In this document: piece by piece, positions 6,971 through 14,553 of the stretch
Layout: each line of letters begins with the position of its first letter
Position numbering within the stretch: position 1 is the first letter of the stretch
DNA from: Bacillota bacterium
GTDB lineage: Bacteria > Bacillota > Clostridia > Christensenellales > Aristaeellaceae
Length of the DNA stretch: 23,115 nt
Assembly: GCA_023409955.1 (NCBI GenBank)
Contig: JAEYQQ010000098.1
Location: 1 to 23,115, forward strand
Direction: 5' to 3'
Notes under the pieces: model-generated
The model's database searches: none
Told to the model about the DNA's origin: nothing
What the model saw: only the letters and a program-made list of their open reading frames with translations
Position numbers and translations under genes: made by a program

Positions 6971-7510
6971 TTAAACGATTATTTTTCCATACATTAGCGA
7001 GTCATAATACCTATCATCAATAAAATAGTGATCCTTCAAACGGCCTTCCAGGTTGTAGCCATTCTTTTCAAGAATCCGGGCTGAGCCAATATTTACATCT
7101 ACAACATGTGCATACAGTTTATGAAGTTGAAGTATATTGCGTGCAAAATCATTAATCAGCTTCACACATTGTGTACCGATCCCTTGGCCCCATGTACCCT
7201 TGTGCAAAACATATCCAATTTCCGCGTGATTGGCTTCGCAATCAAAATTGAATAGCATGACGTTGCCAATAACCATATTTGTCAATTTGTCTACAACAGA
7301 TGCATATAGGTGTGTTTCTTCAGCCTCTCGCTTTTGAAGCTTTTCGATGTGCTGACATGTTTCATATACGCTTTGCATCAGGCTCCAGCCAATATAGCGG
7401 GATACGTCTATATCAGACAAATAACTGTACATGGCAGGCGCATCTGCTATACTGACCTGTTTGAAACGGATATTGATACCTTCCAGCGTATGAAAGGCTT
7501 TTGTGTTCAT
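6971..7510 (-). CDS. GNAT N-acetyltransferase, RimJ/RimL type
   Basis: 179 residues. IRFKQVSIADAPAMYSYLSD leads in, AEIGYVLHKGTWGQGIGTQ (about 95-113) is the acetyl-CoA site, and NIGSARILEKNGYNLEGRLKDHYFIDDRYYDSLMYGK is the classic C-terminus of ribosomal-protein-type acetyltransferases. The target is not known. Its ATG overlaps the stop of the methyltransferase gene (ATGA at 7510-7507), so the two are translationally coupled and likely work together or are at least co-regulated. It is only distantly similar to the GNAT at 5302-5877. Confidence 0.9.
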   Translation of the reverse strand: MNTKAFHTLEGINIRFKQVSIADAPAMYSYLSDIDVSRYIGWSLMQSVYETCQHIEKLQKREAEETHLYASVVDKLTNMVIGNVMLFNFDCEANHAEIGYVLHKGTWGQGIGTQCVKLINDFARNILQLHKLYAHVVDVNIGSARILEKNGYNLEGRLKDHYFIDDRYYDSLMYGKIIV

Positions 7511-8316
7511 AACGATACCCCATCTTCATTGCTTAAGGGTTGTGCCCTGCAGACAAAAATCAGCTCCCGACCGTTATCAATGGGTGATTTGTCATACCAG
7601 CCATATTCATCGATGATATGAAAGCCAGCATCCAGCAATAATGTTTTTAGCTGCATATAGTAGTAGTACTTCAAGGAGAGATGGTCTACAAACCTTTCCG
7701 TAACGCCGTTCGTTTTGCTTACCTCGTAAGCAAAGACGGGGTAAATGATTTGGTTCTTTACGTCAATTCGATCACCCCAATGCTTTTTGACAACCAGGTT
7801 ACCAGTTGCTTCATCCAATCGCTCCCACTGAACTGTCTCCGGGTAGCACCAGCTCTCGTCCAGTATTCTGTATGGACGGAACACATTGATTACAAAAATC
7901 CCATTATCCGTAAGGTGGCGTCGTACGCAGTGAAGGCACGACTGAATATCTTTATCGTCCGTCAGCGCTTGAAATGCTCGGAAGGGGGCAATGATCATGT
8001 CAAACTTGTTGTCCAATGAAAATTGCGCCATGTTGCCATGGATAAGGGTTATCCTTTCCTTCATTGTCAGTGGCACGGTAGTTAGTTTGTTTTGAAAGAT
8101 GTCCAGCATGCTGCTAGAGAGATCAATGCCGGTAACGCTGCAGCCGGCTTGTGCAAGGGGGATGGCCACCCGGCCCGTGCCGCAGCCTAGCTCAAGAATA
8201 TTGCTTTGCAGGCCGTTGGCATAATCCAAATAAAAGGGGATATCAGCCGTCACCACATCCCGCTGGTCCAGGTCATATAAATGAGCCGAGCTTCTGAAAA
8301 TATTGGGTTGGTCCAT
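7507..8316 (-). CDS. class I SAM-dependent methyltransferase
   Basis: 269 residues. SAM-binding motif I is ILELGCGTGRVAIPL (about 40-54); VTGIDLSSSMLDIF follows as the ribose-binding acidic loop, and MIIAPFRAFQ is the motif IV region. The leading FRSSAHLYDLDQRD and the tail YYMQLKTLLLDAGFHII are typical of small-molecule methyltransferases of the Methyltransf_25 type. The substrate is unknown. I set the start at 8316: AGGGGG lies 8 nt upstream, whereas the frame open to 8370 has no such site. It is first in an operon with the GNAT gene (4-bp overlap) and has a promoter about 160 nt upstream. Confidence 0.88.
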   Translation of the reverse strand: MDQPNIFRSSAHLYDLDQRDVVTADIPFYLDYANGLQSNILELGCGTGRVAIPLAQAGCSVTGIDLSSSMLDIFQNKLTTVPLTMKERITLIHGNMAQFSLDNKFDMIIAPFRAFQALTDDKDIQSCLHCVRRHLTDNGIFVINVFRPYRILDESWCYPETVQWERLDEATGNLVVKKHWGDRIDVKNQIIYPVFAYEVSKTNGVTERFVDHLSLKYYYYMQLKTLLLDAGFHIIDEYGWYDKSPIDNGRELIFVCRAQPLSNEDGVSL

Positions 8317-8473
8317 GGATGGAACCCCCTGAATTCTTATTTCGGCGTAGCAAGTAGACCGATTTTTCAACTGCCTACACGTGCATTGAATATGGTTCCC
8401 TTTTGATTTGAAGATTCCTGTTACATTATTTTGTGCTGGGATGCTACTCTATAAAAGTGGTGCGTATGGCGGT

Positions 8474-8502
8474 ATCGTAACGCATTGACAATTGCATGTC
8501 AA
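8474..8502 (-). promoter_or_regulatory. promoter of methyltransferase operon with TTGACA palindrome
   Basis: Minus strand: TTGACA (8502-8497), a 17-nt spacer and TACGAT (8479-8474). The -35 is one arm of a perfect palindrome, TTGACA-N6-TGTCAA (8485-8502), so each strand carries a consensus -35. The plus-strand copy has no good -10. The gap between the divergent genes (8317-8623) holds this promoter, a leader of about 150 nt without visible reading frames, and the promoter at 8555. Confidence 0.6.
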
Positions 8503-8554
8503 GGACGATTGTGCAGGCTTTGCTGCAGGCAATCAATTTATTTTGAGAAGCAGA

Positions 8555-8582
8555 TTGTTTTTTACAAACGTTGTGATACAAT
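8555..8582 (+). promoter_or_regulatory. promoter of anion permease
   Basis: TTGTTT (8555-8560), a 16-nt spacer and the extended -10 TGATACAAT (8574-8582). The transcript would start about 35 nt before the ATG at 8624. Confidence 0.6.
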
Positions 8583-8623
8583 CTTTCATCGGTGCGCGAA
8601 TATTGTCGATGGAAGAGGATTGT

Positions 8624-9820
8624 ATGAATAGCAATCTGTACGATCATACCGATGTAGTAGGCAGCCAAGCACTTCCCCAGAATGTAAGAAAAGGTGCACT
8701 GATAAATAGGGGTATGGCTGCTGTGTATCAGTTTGCAAAGCAACAGACGGTGCTCATGATTGCCATTGCCGCAATGCTGATTACCTGCCTTTTTGTTCCT
8801 GTGGATGCGAGCTACCTGAGCTATTTCAATTGGGCCACACTAGCTACGCTATTTTGCACCCTGGCGGTGGTCGAGGCGATGTCTCACATTCATTTGTTTG
8901 AAATCATCAGCAAGGGCATTGTGCTAAAGCTCCACAATCTCAGAAATGCAACCCTTGGGCTGGTTTTGATAACGTTTGTAGGATCGATGCTGCTGGCAAA
9001 TGATATGGCGCTGTTGACATTTCTCCCGCTGGGATATTTTGTGCTCAACAGCACAGATAACAAACAGGCCATGGCGTTTACCTTTATCATGCAAAATATT
9101 GCAGCAAACCTAGGCGGTATGGTAACGCCTTTTGGCAACCCGCAGAACCTATACCTGTATGCTTATTATCAAATTGATACTATGGAATTTATGCAGATCA
9201 TGCTTCCGACCTTTATTGTGTCCATCGCTATGATCACTGTTATTTGCTTGTTTGTAAAACCAACGCCGCTTACGTTGAAAAAAGATAATGAGTACACGCT
9301 GAATAAGAAGCGGGCACTGATCTACTCCCTCCTTTTTGTTGCCAGTATTCTGCTGGTTTTTCGCATTTTCCCGTATCTGCTGGGTACGGTCGTGATTACC
9401 CTGGCATTGCTTTTATTGGATCAAAAGGCAGTTCGGGGAGTAAATTATCCCTTGCTTGCAACGTTCTGTGCATTTTTTGTGTTCAGCGGCAATATGGCCA
9501 GAATACCAGCGATCAATGCGCTGTTTTCCCAAATTCTCCCCATCAACACGCTATTGTTTGGAATTTTATCTTGCCAATTCATTAGCAATGTTCCCAGCGC
9601 CGTGCTGCTGTCACACTTTACCGATCAGTATCAAGCACTTTTGCCGGCGGTTAACATCGGCGGGTGCGGCACACTGATTGCATCCCTGGCCAGTTTGATT
9701 ACCTTTGGTGAATTTAATAAGCACAATCCCAGTGGTGGGAAGAAATATCTGATCCAGTTCACGGTGATGAACTTTTCTTTTGTGATTATTCTGTATTTTG
9801 TTCAGCTGTTGGTTCAATAA
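8624..9820 (+). CDS. ArsB/CitM/NhaD-type anion permease (SLC13 / ion transporter superfamily)
   Basis: 398 residues with about ten membrane segments. The two half-repeats show the expected re-entrant motifs: ANDMALLTFLPLGYF (about 125-139) with GGMVTPFGNPQNLYLYAYY (164-182) in the first, and SNVPSAVLLSHF with NIGGCGTLIASLASLI in the second. The superfamily moves anions (arsenite, citrate, dicarboxylates, sulfate) or Na+/H+; the ligand here cannot be decided. The 3' tail LIQFTVMNFSFVIILYF is typical of small clostridial members. AGAGGA is just upstream of ATG 8624; the frame open to 8492 includes the promoter and is not used. It is monocistronic, with its own promoter and a terminator hairpin 29 nt after the stop. 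Confidence 0.88.
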   Translation: MNSNLYDHTDVVGSQALPQNVRKGALINRGMAAVYQFAKQQTVLMIAIAAMLITCLFVPVDASYLSYFNWATLATLFCTLAVVEAMSHIHLFEIISKGIVLKLHNLRNATLGLVLITFVGSMLLANDMALLTFLPLGYFVLNSTDNKQAMAFTFIMQNIAANLGGMVTPFGNPQNLYLYAYYQIDTMEFMQIMLPTFIVSIAMITVICLFVKPTPLTLKKDNEYTLNKKRALIYSLLFVASILLVFRIFPYLLGTVVITLALLLLDQKAVRGVNYPLLATFCAFFVFSGNMARIPAINALFSQILPINTLLFGILSCQFISNVPSAVLLSHFTDQYQALLPAVNIGGCGTLIASLASLITFGEFNKHNPSGGKKYLIQFTVMNFSFVIILYFVQLLVQ

Positions 9821-9848
9821 AGCAGGGCATGAAAAAGCACTTTAAATT

Positions 9849-9883
9849 CCCCCCTACATCTCTATTACAGAGAAATAGGGGGG
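9849..9883. terminator. probable terminator hairpin between convergent genes
   Basis: CCCCCCTA (9849-9856) pairs with TAGGGGGG (9876-9883); CTCT/AGAG extends the stem inside. It lies 29 nt after the permease stop and 37 nt before the stop of the opposing gene. U-runs on either side are poor, so efficiency is uncertain. Confidence 0.65.
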
Positions 9884-9919
9884 TACATGTCATTTGGGGA
9901 TTTACTTATTTGAAGTCGT

Positions 9920-10630
9920 TTAACTGCAAGTGATACCTTTTATAACCAGTTCTATTGCATTGTCAAGGAATGTTGAATATTCCTCTCTTGTCATTGCTAC
10001 AAATGGATATGCACCTAACTCTTTCTTTGGTAAATATCCCATAACGCCGATTTTCCGAACGATTGCTCCCTTGGGAAGATATTTAATATAATCTGGAAAA
10101 GATTTCAACCCCATAATTTCCGTCAAATAAACAGAGTCTGGATGTTCATCAAGATATTCTGCCTCAATAGTGTAGACATCTTTCATTCTTTCGTTTTTGC
10201 TAATCAATTTCTTAACCGAGTCCCAATTTTCCGGCATACCCTCTGTCTTGTTGGACAAAATGAGATGTTCTTTAATTCGTCCCCAACAGGATGCTACTCT
10301 CTTGGCATCACGTGTATATCTTTGAAACTCAGCATCAGCAACCAAATGTGCATAATATCCCAAAAGAAAAGACAATTCCTGCTCTGTCTCTATTTCATGT
10401 TTTCTACTCTCAATGTACTCTCTATAAAATCTATCGCAATCGGTTGCTATCTTTCTATCAGCAGACATCCAATGTGTTATTTCCCTTGATGGTACAAACT
10501 GTGTCCAATCTTCATTTTCAACATTGCAATCAGGGGCAATGTTTCCAACATAAAAACTATGTTTATCTAATTCTGGCACTCTTTCAAGCACTCTGTCTGC
10601 TATTATTACGTGTGTTATCCATGTTGCCAT
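9920..10630 (-). CDS. zinc-dependent phospholipase C-like protein
   Basis: 236 residues. MATWITHVIIADRV at the start, FYVGNIAPD (26-34), ITHWM (51-55) and GYYAHLVADAEF (91-102) match the zinc-dependent phospholipase C fold (Zn_dep_PLPC group). Likely metal ligands are His7, Asp34, His53, His95 and Asp99. There is no signal peptide, unlike the secreted toxins, so a cytoplasmic hydrolase is more likely; the substrate is unknown. GGAGG lies 7 nt before the ATG. It starts 34 nt behind the RlmD-type gene and is probably transcribed with it. The gene is visibly A+T-rich (sampled 60-base lines are about 35% G+C, against over 50% in the upstream gene), which suggests separate acquisition. Confidence 0.85.
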   Translation of the reverse strand: MATWITHVIIADRVLERVPELDKHSFYVGNIAPDCNVENEDWTQFVPSREITHWMSADRKIATDCDRFYREYIESRKHEIETEQELSFLLGYYAHLVADAEFQRYTRDAKRVASCWGRIKEHLILSNKTEGMPENWDSVKKLISKNERMKDVYTIEAEYLDEHPDSVYLTEIMGLKSFPDYIKYLPKGAIVRKIGVMGYLPKKELGAYPFVAMTREEYSTFLDNAIELVIKGITCS

Positions 10631-10664
10631 GTTCGTTCCTCCATAAACACAGTCGGGTATTGCT

Positions 10665-11819
10665 TCAAGTTTTTCTACTTAAACAAACAACAGTTTCCAC
10701 ATGCTCCGTGTAGGGAAACATATCCACCGGTTGTATGGCTTTGACCTTATAGCCATATTGATGCAAATACTTCATATCACGAGCCTGTGTTTCCACATTA
10801 CAGGAGACGTATACAACCTTCTTGGGGAACAGCTTGCAAAGCGCGGACAAGAACTCCTCATTGCTGCCGGCCCTGGGTGGATCCATTAGCACCACATCGG
10901 CTGTCTGGCCCGCCTGTGCCATTTGCACCATCACCTGACCGGCATCGCCTTTGATAAAGGTTGCGTTTTGTATGTGGTTAGCTTTGGCGTTCTCCATAGC
11001 ATCCTTCACTGCGGCAGGGTTGAGTTCTATACCAATCACCTGTCCGGCTTGTTTTGCTGCAGCCAAGGTCAGGGTGCCAATGCCGCAATAAGCGTCGATC
11101 ACCATTTCGTTACCGCTAAGCTCCGCTAGGCGCAGGGCCTCCCGGTACAAAACTTCTGTTTGAATACTGTTCACCTGGTAAAAGGAGCGGGGTGAAATCA
11201 GGAACTTCAGGCCGCACAGGGTATCCTCAATTTTCCCCGGACCGTAGAGCACACGTTCTACAAAGCCAAGCACTGCGCTGGTTTTCCTGGGGTTGATGTT
11301 TTGTACTATCGATGTAATCTCGGGACATTTGGCAAGAAGCTTTTTCAGAAACATTTCCTTATTTACAAAGTCGGAGGTAGCTGTCACCAATACCAACAGT
11401 ATCTGCCGGGATACATGCCCCTGGCGGACCAGAGCATGGCGCAGGGTTCCTGTATGTTTATCCTCATCATAAGCCTTGATGCCGCAGGTTATGGCTGTTT
11501 CCCGAACAGCATTTAGAATAGCATCCGATCCCTTGGCATGCAGAAGGCATCCAGACACGGGTATCACTTTGTGGGTACCCTCTTGATAAAAGCCCGAAAT
11601 CAAGCCGCTTTTTGCCATTGCAAAGGTTGCGATGGCTTTATTGCGGTAAAAAAGCGGATCATCCATGCCGATGATCGGCCGGGGTTTACCGAAAAAGGAC
11701 AGGTGTTTTTTTGCAAAGGATTGCTTCTTTTTGAGTTGTTCAGGGTAGGACTGGTGGAGCAGCGGGCAGCCGCCGCAGCCTATGTTCCTAGAATTGCATG
11801 TAGCACATATATCAGACAT
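10665..11819 (-). CDS. rlmD: RlmD/RumA-type 23S rRNA (uracil-5)-methyltransferase
   Basis: 384 residues; it lacks the TRAM domain found in longer members. An N-terminal cysteine set (C5, C8, C15, C18 in CATCNSRNIGCGGC, with C91 as a possible fourth ligand) fits the [4Fe-4S] site of RumA enzymes. The C-terminal SAM domain has VIDAYCGIGTLTL (about 240-252), LMDPPRAGS (311-319), the catalytic Cys340 in VYVSCNV, and HVETVVCLSR. It methylates a uracil of 23S rRNA at C5 using SAM; whether at U1939, U747 or both cannot be told. After the catalytic Cys-Asn the usual Pro is Val. AAGGT precedes the ATG by 5-6 nt. A promoter is 70-95 nt upstream, and the phospholipase-like gene follows after 34 nt. Confidence 0.88.
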   Translation of the reverse strand: MSDICATCNSRNIGCGGCPLLHQSYPEQLKKKQSFAKKHLSFFGKPRPIIGMDDPLFYRNKAIATFAMAKSGLISGFYQEGTHKVIPVSGCLLHAKGSDAILNAVRETAITCGIKAYDEDKHTGTLRHALVRQGHVSRQILLVLVTATSDFVNKEMFLKKLLAKCPEITSIVQNINPRKTSAVLGFVERVLYGPGKIEDTLCGLKFLISPRSFYQVNSIQTEVLYREALRLAELSGNEMVIDAYCGIGTLTLAAAKQAGQVIGIELNPAAVKDAMENAKANHIQNATFIKGDAGQVMVQMAQAGQTADVVLMDPPRAGSNEEFLSALCKLFPKKVVYVSCNVETQARDMKYLHQYGYKVKAIQPVDMFPYTEHVETVVCLSRKT

Positions 11820-11886
11820 AGTGTACCTTCATTTTCAAGTGTGGCGCAATAATGATACTTACGATTCATTGCTTAGCCCTGTGTGT

Positions 11887-11915
11887 ATTTTATCATGCCG
11901 GATGCGGTTTGTAAA
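11887..11915 (-). promoter_or_regulatory. promoter of the rRNA methylase gene
   Basis: On the minus strand TTTACA (11915-11910) and TAAAAT (11892-11887) are separated by 17 nt. The expected transcript start is about 60 nt before the ATG. Confidence 0.65.
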
Positions 11916-11957
11916 AGGAAGAGCATTTAACTTGCGGAGCTGTTTGGTTGTTCGTCC

Positions 11958-11986
11958 TTGCCTGATGAATGGTAGCAGTATATAAT
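11958..11986 (+). promoter_or_regulatory. promoter of pcp with very short leader
   Basis: TTGCCT (11958-11963), a 17-nt spacer and a perfect TATAAT (11981-11986). Transcription should start near 11993, directly in front of the ribosome binding site GGAGG (11995-11999) and about 14 nt before the start codon at 12007. The promoters of pcp and of the methylase are back to back, about 50 bp apart. Confidence 0.75.
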
Positions 11987-12006
11987 CTATGGGCGGAGGA
12001 ATGCTC

Positions 12007-12630
12007 ATGAAGATCTTGCTGACGGCTTTTGATCCATTTGGCGGTGAAACGGTGAATCCAGCGCAGGAGGCGGTACGCCTTGTTGCGGATGAAATACGAG
12101 GTGTCCATATTGCTAAGCTGATCATTCCCACGGTGTTTGGAAGGTCTGCTGATACAGTAACGGAAGCCATGCGCAGTCTACGGCCCAACGCAGTTGTATG
12201 CGTCGGTCAAGCAGGAGGCCGCAAGGCCATCACGTTCGAGAGGGTGAGCATCAATGTAGATGATGCATCCTATCCGGATAATCAGGGAAATCAGCCGGTG
12301 GATCAAACCATAATACAAAATGGCCCGGCTGCCTACTTTTCTACGCTGCCCAACAAAGCCATGGTGCAGGCAATTAATAATGCGGGACTACCAGCGGCTG
12401 TTTCTAATACTGCGGGCACCTTTGTGTGCAATCACTTGATGTATGGTGTGATGCATTTGATACAAAGTGAGATGCCAAACACGTTAGGCGGATTCATTCA
12501 TGTTCCTTATCTGATAGAACAGGCGATGGAAAAATGCCCTCCTGCATTCGGGATGACACTTTCGGATATGGTGAAGGGCCTGGAAGCTGCCTTGGGCGCT
12601 GTTGCCAGGGTACTGAAGGATACGCCCTGA
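12007..12630 (+). CDS. pcp: pyrrolidone-carboxylate peptidase (pyroglutamyl peptidase I)
   Basis: 207 residues, the normal size. The enzyme removes N-terminal pyroglutamate from peptides in the cytoplasm as a cysteine peptidase of family C15. The opening MKILLTAFDPFGGETVNPA is diagnostic, and the catalytic triad is visible as Glu79 (TFERVSIN), Cys141 (GTFVCNHLMY) and His165 (GFIHVPYL). Three in-frame ATGs exist (11989, 12001, 12007). GGAGG at 11995-11999 is 7 nt from the last, and the family begins there. The sensor kinase gene starts 48 nt after the stop with no terminator between, so the three genes probably form an operon. Confidence 0.95.
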   Translation: MKILLTAFDPFGGETVNPAQEAVRLVADEIRGVHIAKLIIPTVFGRSADTVTEAMRSLRPNAVVCVGQAGGRKAITFERVSINVDDASYPDNQGNQPVDQTIIQNGPAAYFSTLPNKAMVQAINNAGLPAAVSNTAGTFVCNHLMYGVMHLIQSEMPNTLGGFIHVPYLIEQAMEKCPPAFGMTLSDMVKGLEAALGAVARVLKDTP

Positions 12631-12678
12631 TACGCAGCATACGGTGCACTTTTAATGCATGAATCAGGAGATGAACGC

Positions 12679-14553
12679 ATGAATCCTTTTGCAAAGCTGG
12701 AAAAGTATGCGGACACAACCTTGCCACTGTTTCGCAAGCTTACCATCAAAAGAAGACTGTCCTTGGTGTTGGGTATGATGATACTCCTGCTGGTGATGGC
12801 TTTGGGAGTCATGCTTCATTCTACAATAATCAGCTATGAGGGATATATATCTCAGGAGGGCAGCAATCTGACCGGTGATGTCATGAGCGAGATTGATGCG
12901 GGTATTTCCAGCCTTCTGGCGGTAACCAAGTACCCTGTGATTCAAATTGACCAGCGACCAACGGATACCTACAATCATCTGGCATATCCCTCTCGGTATG
13001 GCAAAACCATTCTTTATGCAGACCTTGAATACCGCAGCGCATTTTTGTTTGAGCAGAATAGAAAAATCCGCCTCATTTCCGTTTTTGATATGCAAGGCAA
13101 TGGGTCATATGTACGCAATAACAAAAGATACACCTATCAAATAGCTCCCAGCCAGCAGCCGGTGGAGAAAAATGACCTGGCATCTAAAAACTGGTTTTTA
13201 AGTACGCTGGATAATAAAGGTGCAGCGAAAATTTGGCGCAGCGATGCTGTGGATGTATCGGAGATTACGCTTTCAGACAAAGAGAACATGGTCTTTGTCT
13301 CCCGGGCGATTATGAGCCTGTCCACATTTGATCCATTAGGAATCATATTGGCCGGTGTGGATATTGGCCAAAGCAATGAGATCTTTGAAGCTGCACGTCG
13401 GATTCCACAACAGGAAATCGGTGTTTTTGATAAGAACGGCGAAATTTTATGGGGCAGCCTTAGCGATGGGAGCATTCAAGCTTTTTTAAACTCATCCGAT
13501 TATATAAGTGGATCAAGCGGCGGCTCTTCCAATATGGTTATCAATAACAAAAACAGCCTGTACCAATATACAAAAGGAGCAAACGGCTACTACTGCCTTC
13601 TTGTAACGCCATATTACCAAGTCATGTACCAGGCACTCCAACAGAAACTGGGGGTATTTGCAGCTCTGTTTATTGGCTGTATCGTTATTGGTATGATCCT
13701 GCGTGGAATCATTAGCAGCATAGTGGATCCTGTAAAGCAGTTGGCCTATATCTGCAATGCAATCGTTACAGAAGAAGATTTTTCAGTTTCCATCCCCGAC
13801 CCATATCATGATGAACTTTCGGAGCTGACAACGGCATTTAACGCATTGACTCAACGAATTGAACATTTGATCTATGATGTATATGAAAAGCGTATGGAAC
13901 TTGGTCAAACCCAGCTGCAGTTGTTGCGCAGCCAGGTCAACCCCCACTTTTTATACAATACACTGGAGACCATTAGAAGCAAGGCTTGCTTATGCGGGCA
14001 GATGGAACTGGGGGACATGGCGCTTTTGTTGGCCAGCATACTGCGCTATGGCATATCTGCCCCGGGAGAGATGGTCCGGGTGGAGCAAGAGGTGCAAAAG
14101 CTCAGAGAATACCTTGATCTGCAGAACTACCTGTATCAAGACCGATTCAGCGCCAACATCAGCATAGAGCCAGGCATCCTTCAACTTTTGACCATTAAAT
14201 TCATCCTTCAGCCCCTGGTGGAAAATGCCCTCTATCATGGGCTGAATGTTATGGCTGCACCTGGAACCCTGGAGGTGCTGGGGTATCAGGAAGGTAATGA
14301 TGTTCTGTTTCAAGTGGTGGATAACGGAGGTGGTATCGGCCATGAAAGGCTGGAAGACCTGCGTGGGTATCTGGAAAACAAGAACAGCAAGTTAACAAGC
14401 ATTGGTTTAAAAAATGTGCATCGGCGCATTCGGCTACTATATGGGGCGGACTATGGTGTTACCATCACATCCCAGCCCAATGTCGGTACAATGGTATCCG
14501 TGCGCATTCCAAGAATCGAACAGAACGAGATACCGGAGGGGGATAATGGGTAA
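12679..14553 (+). CDS. YesM-type membrane sensor histidine kinase
   Basis: 624 residues. A first membrane helix is at about 27-47, then a large extracellular sensing part (about 50-322, Cache-like in size), a second helix at about 324-346 and a HAMP linker. The His_kinase domain has QVNPHFLYNTLETI with the phosphorylated His423. The ATPase part has LVENALYHGL (N box), VVDNGGGIG (G box, about 547-554) and SIGLKNVHRRIRLLYG. This is the LytS/YesM class, in which the kinase senses an extracellular ligand, often a sugar or peptide, and phosphorylates an AraC-type partner. AGGAG lies 8 nt before ATG 12679, preferred over the ATG at 12655. It overlaps its partner regulator gene by 8 bp. Its ligand is unknown, and no sugar ABC transporter lies beside it. 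Confidence 0.92.
   Translation: MNPFAKLEKYADTTLPLFRKLTIKRRLSLVLGMMILLLVMALGVMLHSTIISYEGYISQEGSNLTGDVMSEIDAGISSLLAVTKYPVIQIDQRPTDTYNHLAYPSRYGKTILYADLEYRSAFLFEQNRKIRLISVFDMQGNGSYVRNNKRYTYQIAPSQQPVEKNDLASKNWFLSTLDNKGAAKIWRSDAVDVSEITLSDKENMVFVSRAIMSLSTFDPLGIILAGVDIGQSNEIFEAARRIPQQEIGVFDKNGEILWGSLSDGSIQAFLNSSDYISGSSGGSSNMVINNKNSLYQYTKGANGYYCLLVTPYYQVMYQALQQKLGVFAALFIGCIVIGMILRGIISSIVDPVKQLAYICNAIVTEEDFSVSIPDPYHDELSELTTAFNALTQRIEHLIYDVYEKRMELGQTQLQLLRSQVNPHFLYNTLETIRSKACLCGQMELGDMALLLASILRYGISAPGEMVRVEQEVQKLREYLDLQNYLYQDRFSANISIEPGILQLLTIKFILQPLVENALYHGLNVMAAPGTLEVLGYQEGNDVLFQVVDNGGGIGHERLEDLRGYLENKNSKLTSIGLKNVHRRIRLLYGADYGVTITSQPNVGTMVSVRIPRIEQNEIPEGDNG

Noticed and set aside
10291..10713. 140-codon plus-strand open frame opposite the phospholipase-like gene
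   Set aside because: Antisense to a gene with conserved metal-ligand motifs, with no ribosome binding site.
14414..14545. N-terminal extension of the response regulator
   Set aside because: It overlaps the kinase C-terminus in another frame; the receiver domain begins at the Met at 14546, with a ribosome binding site before it.
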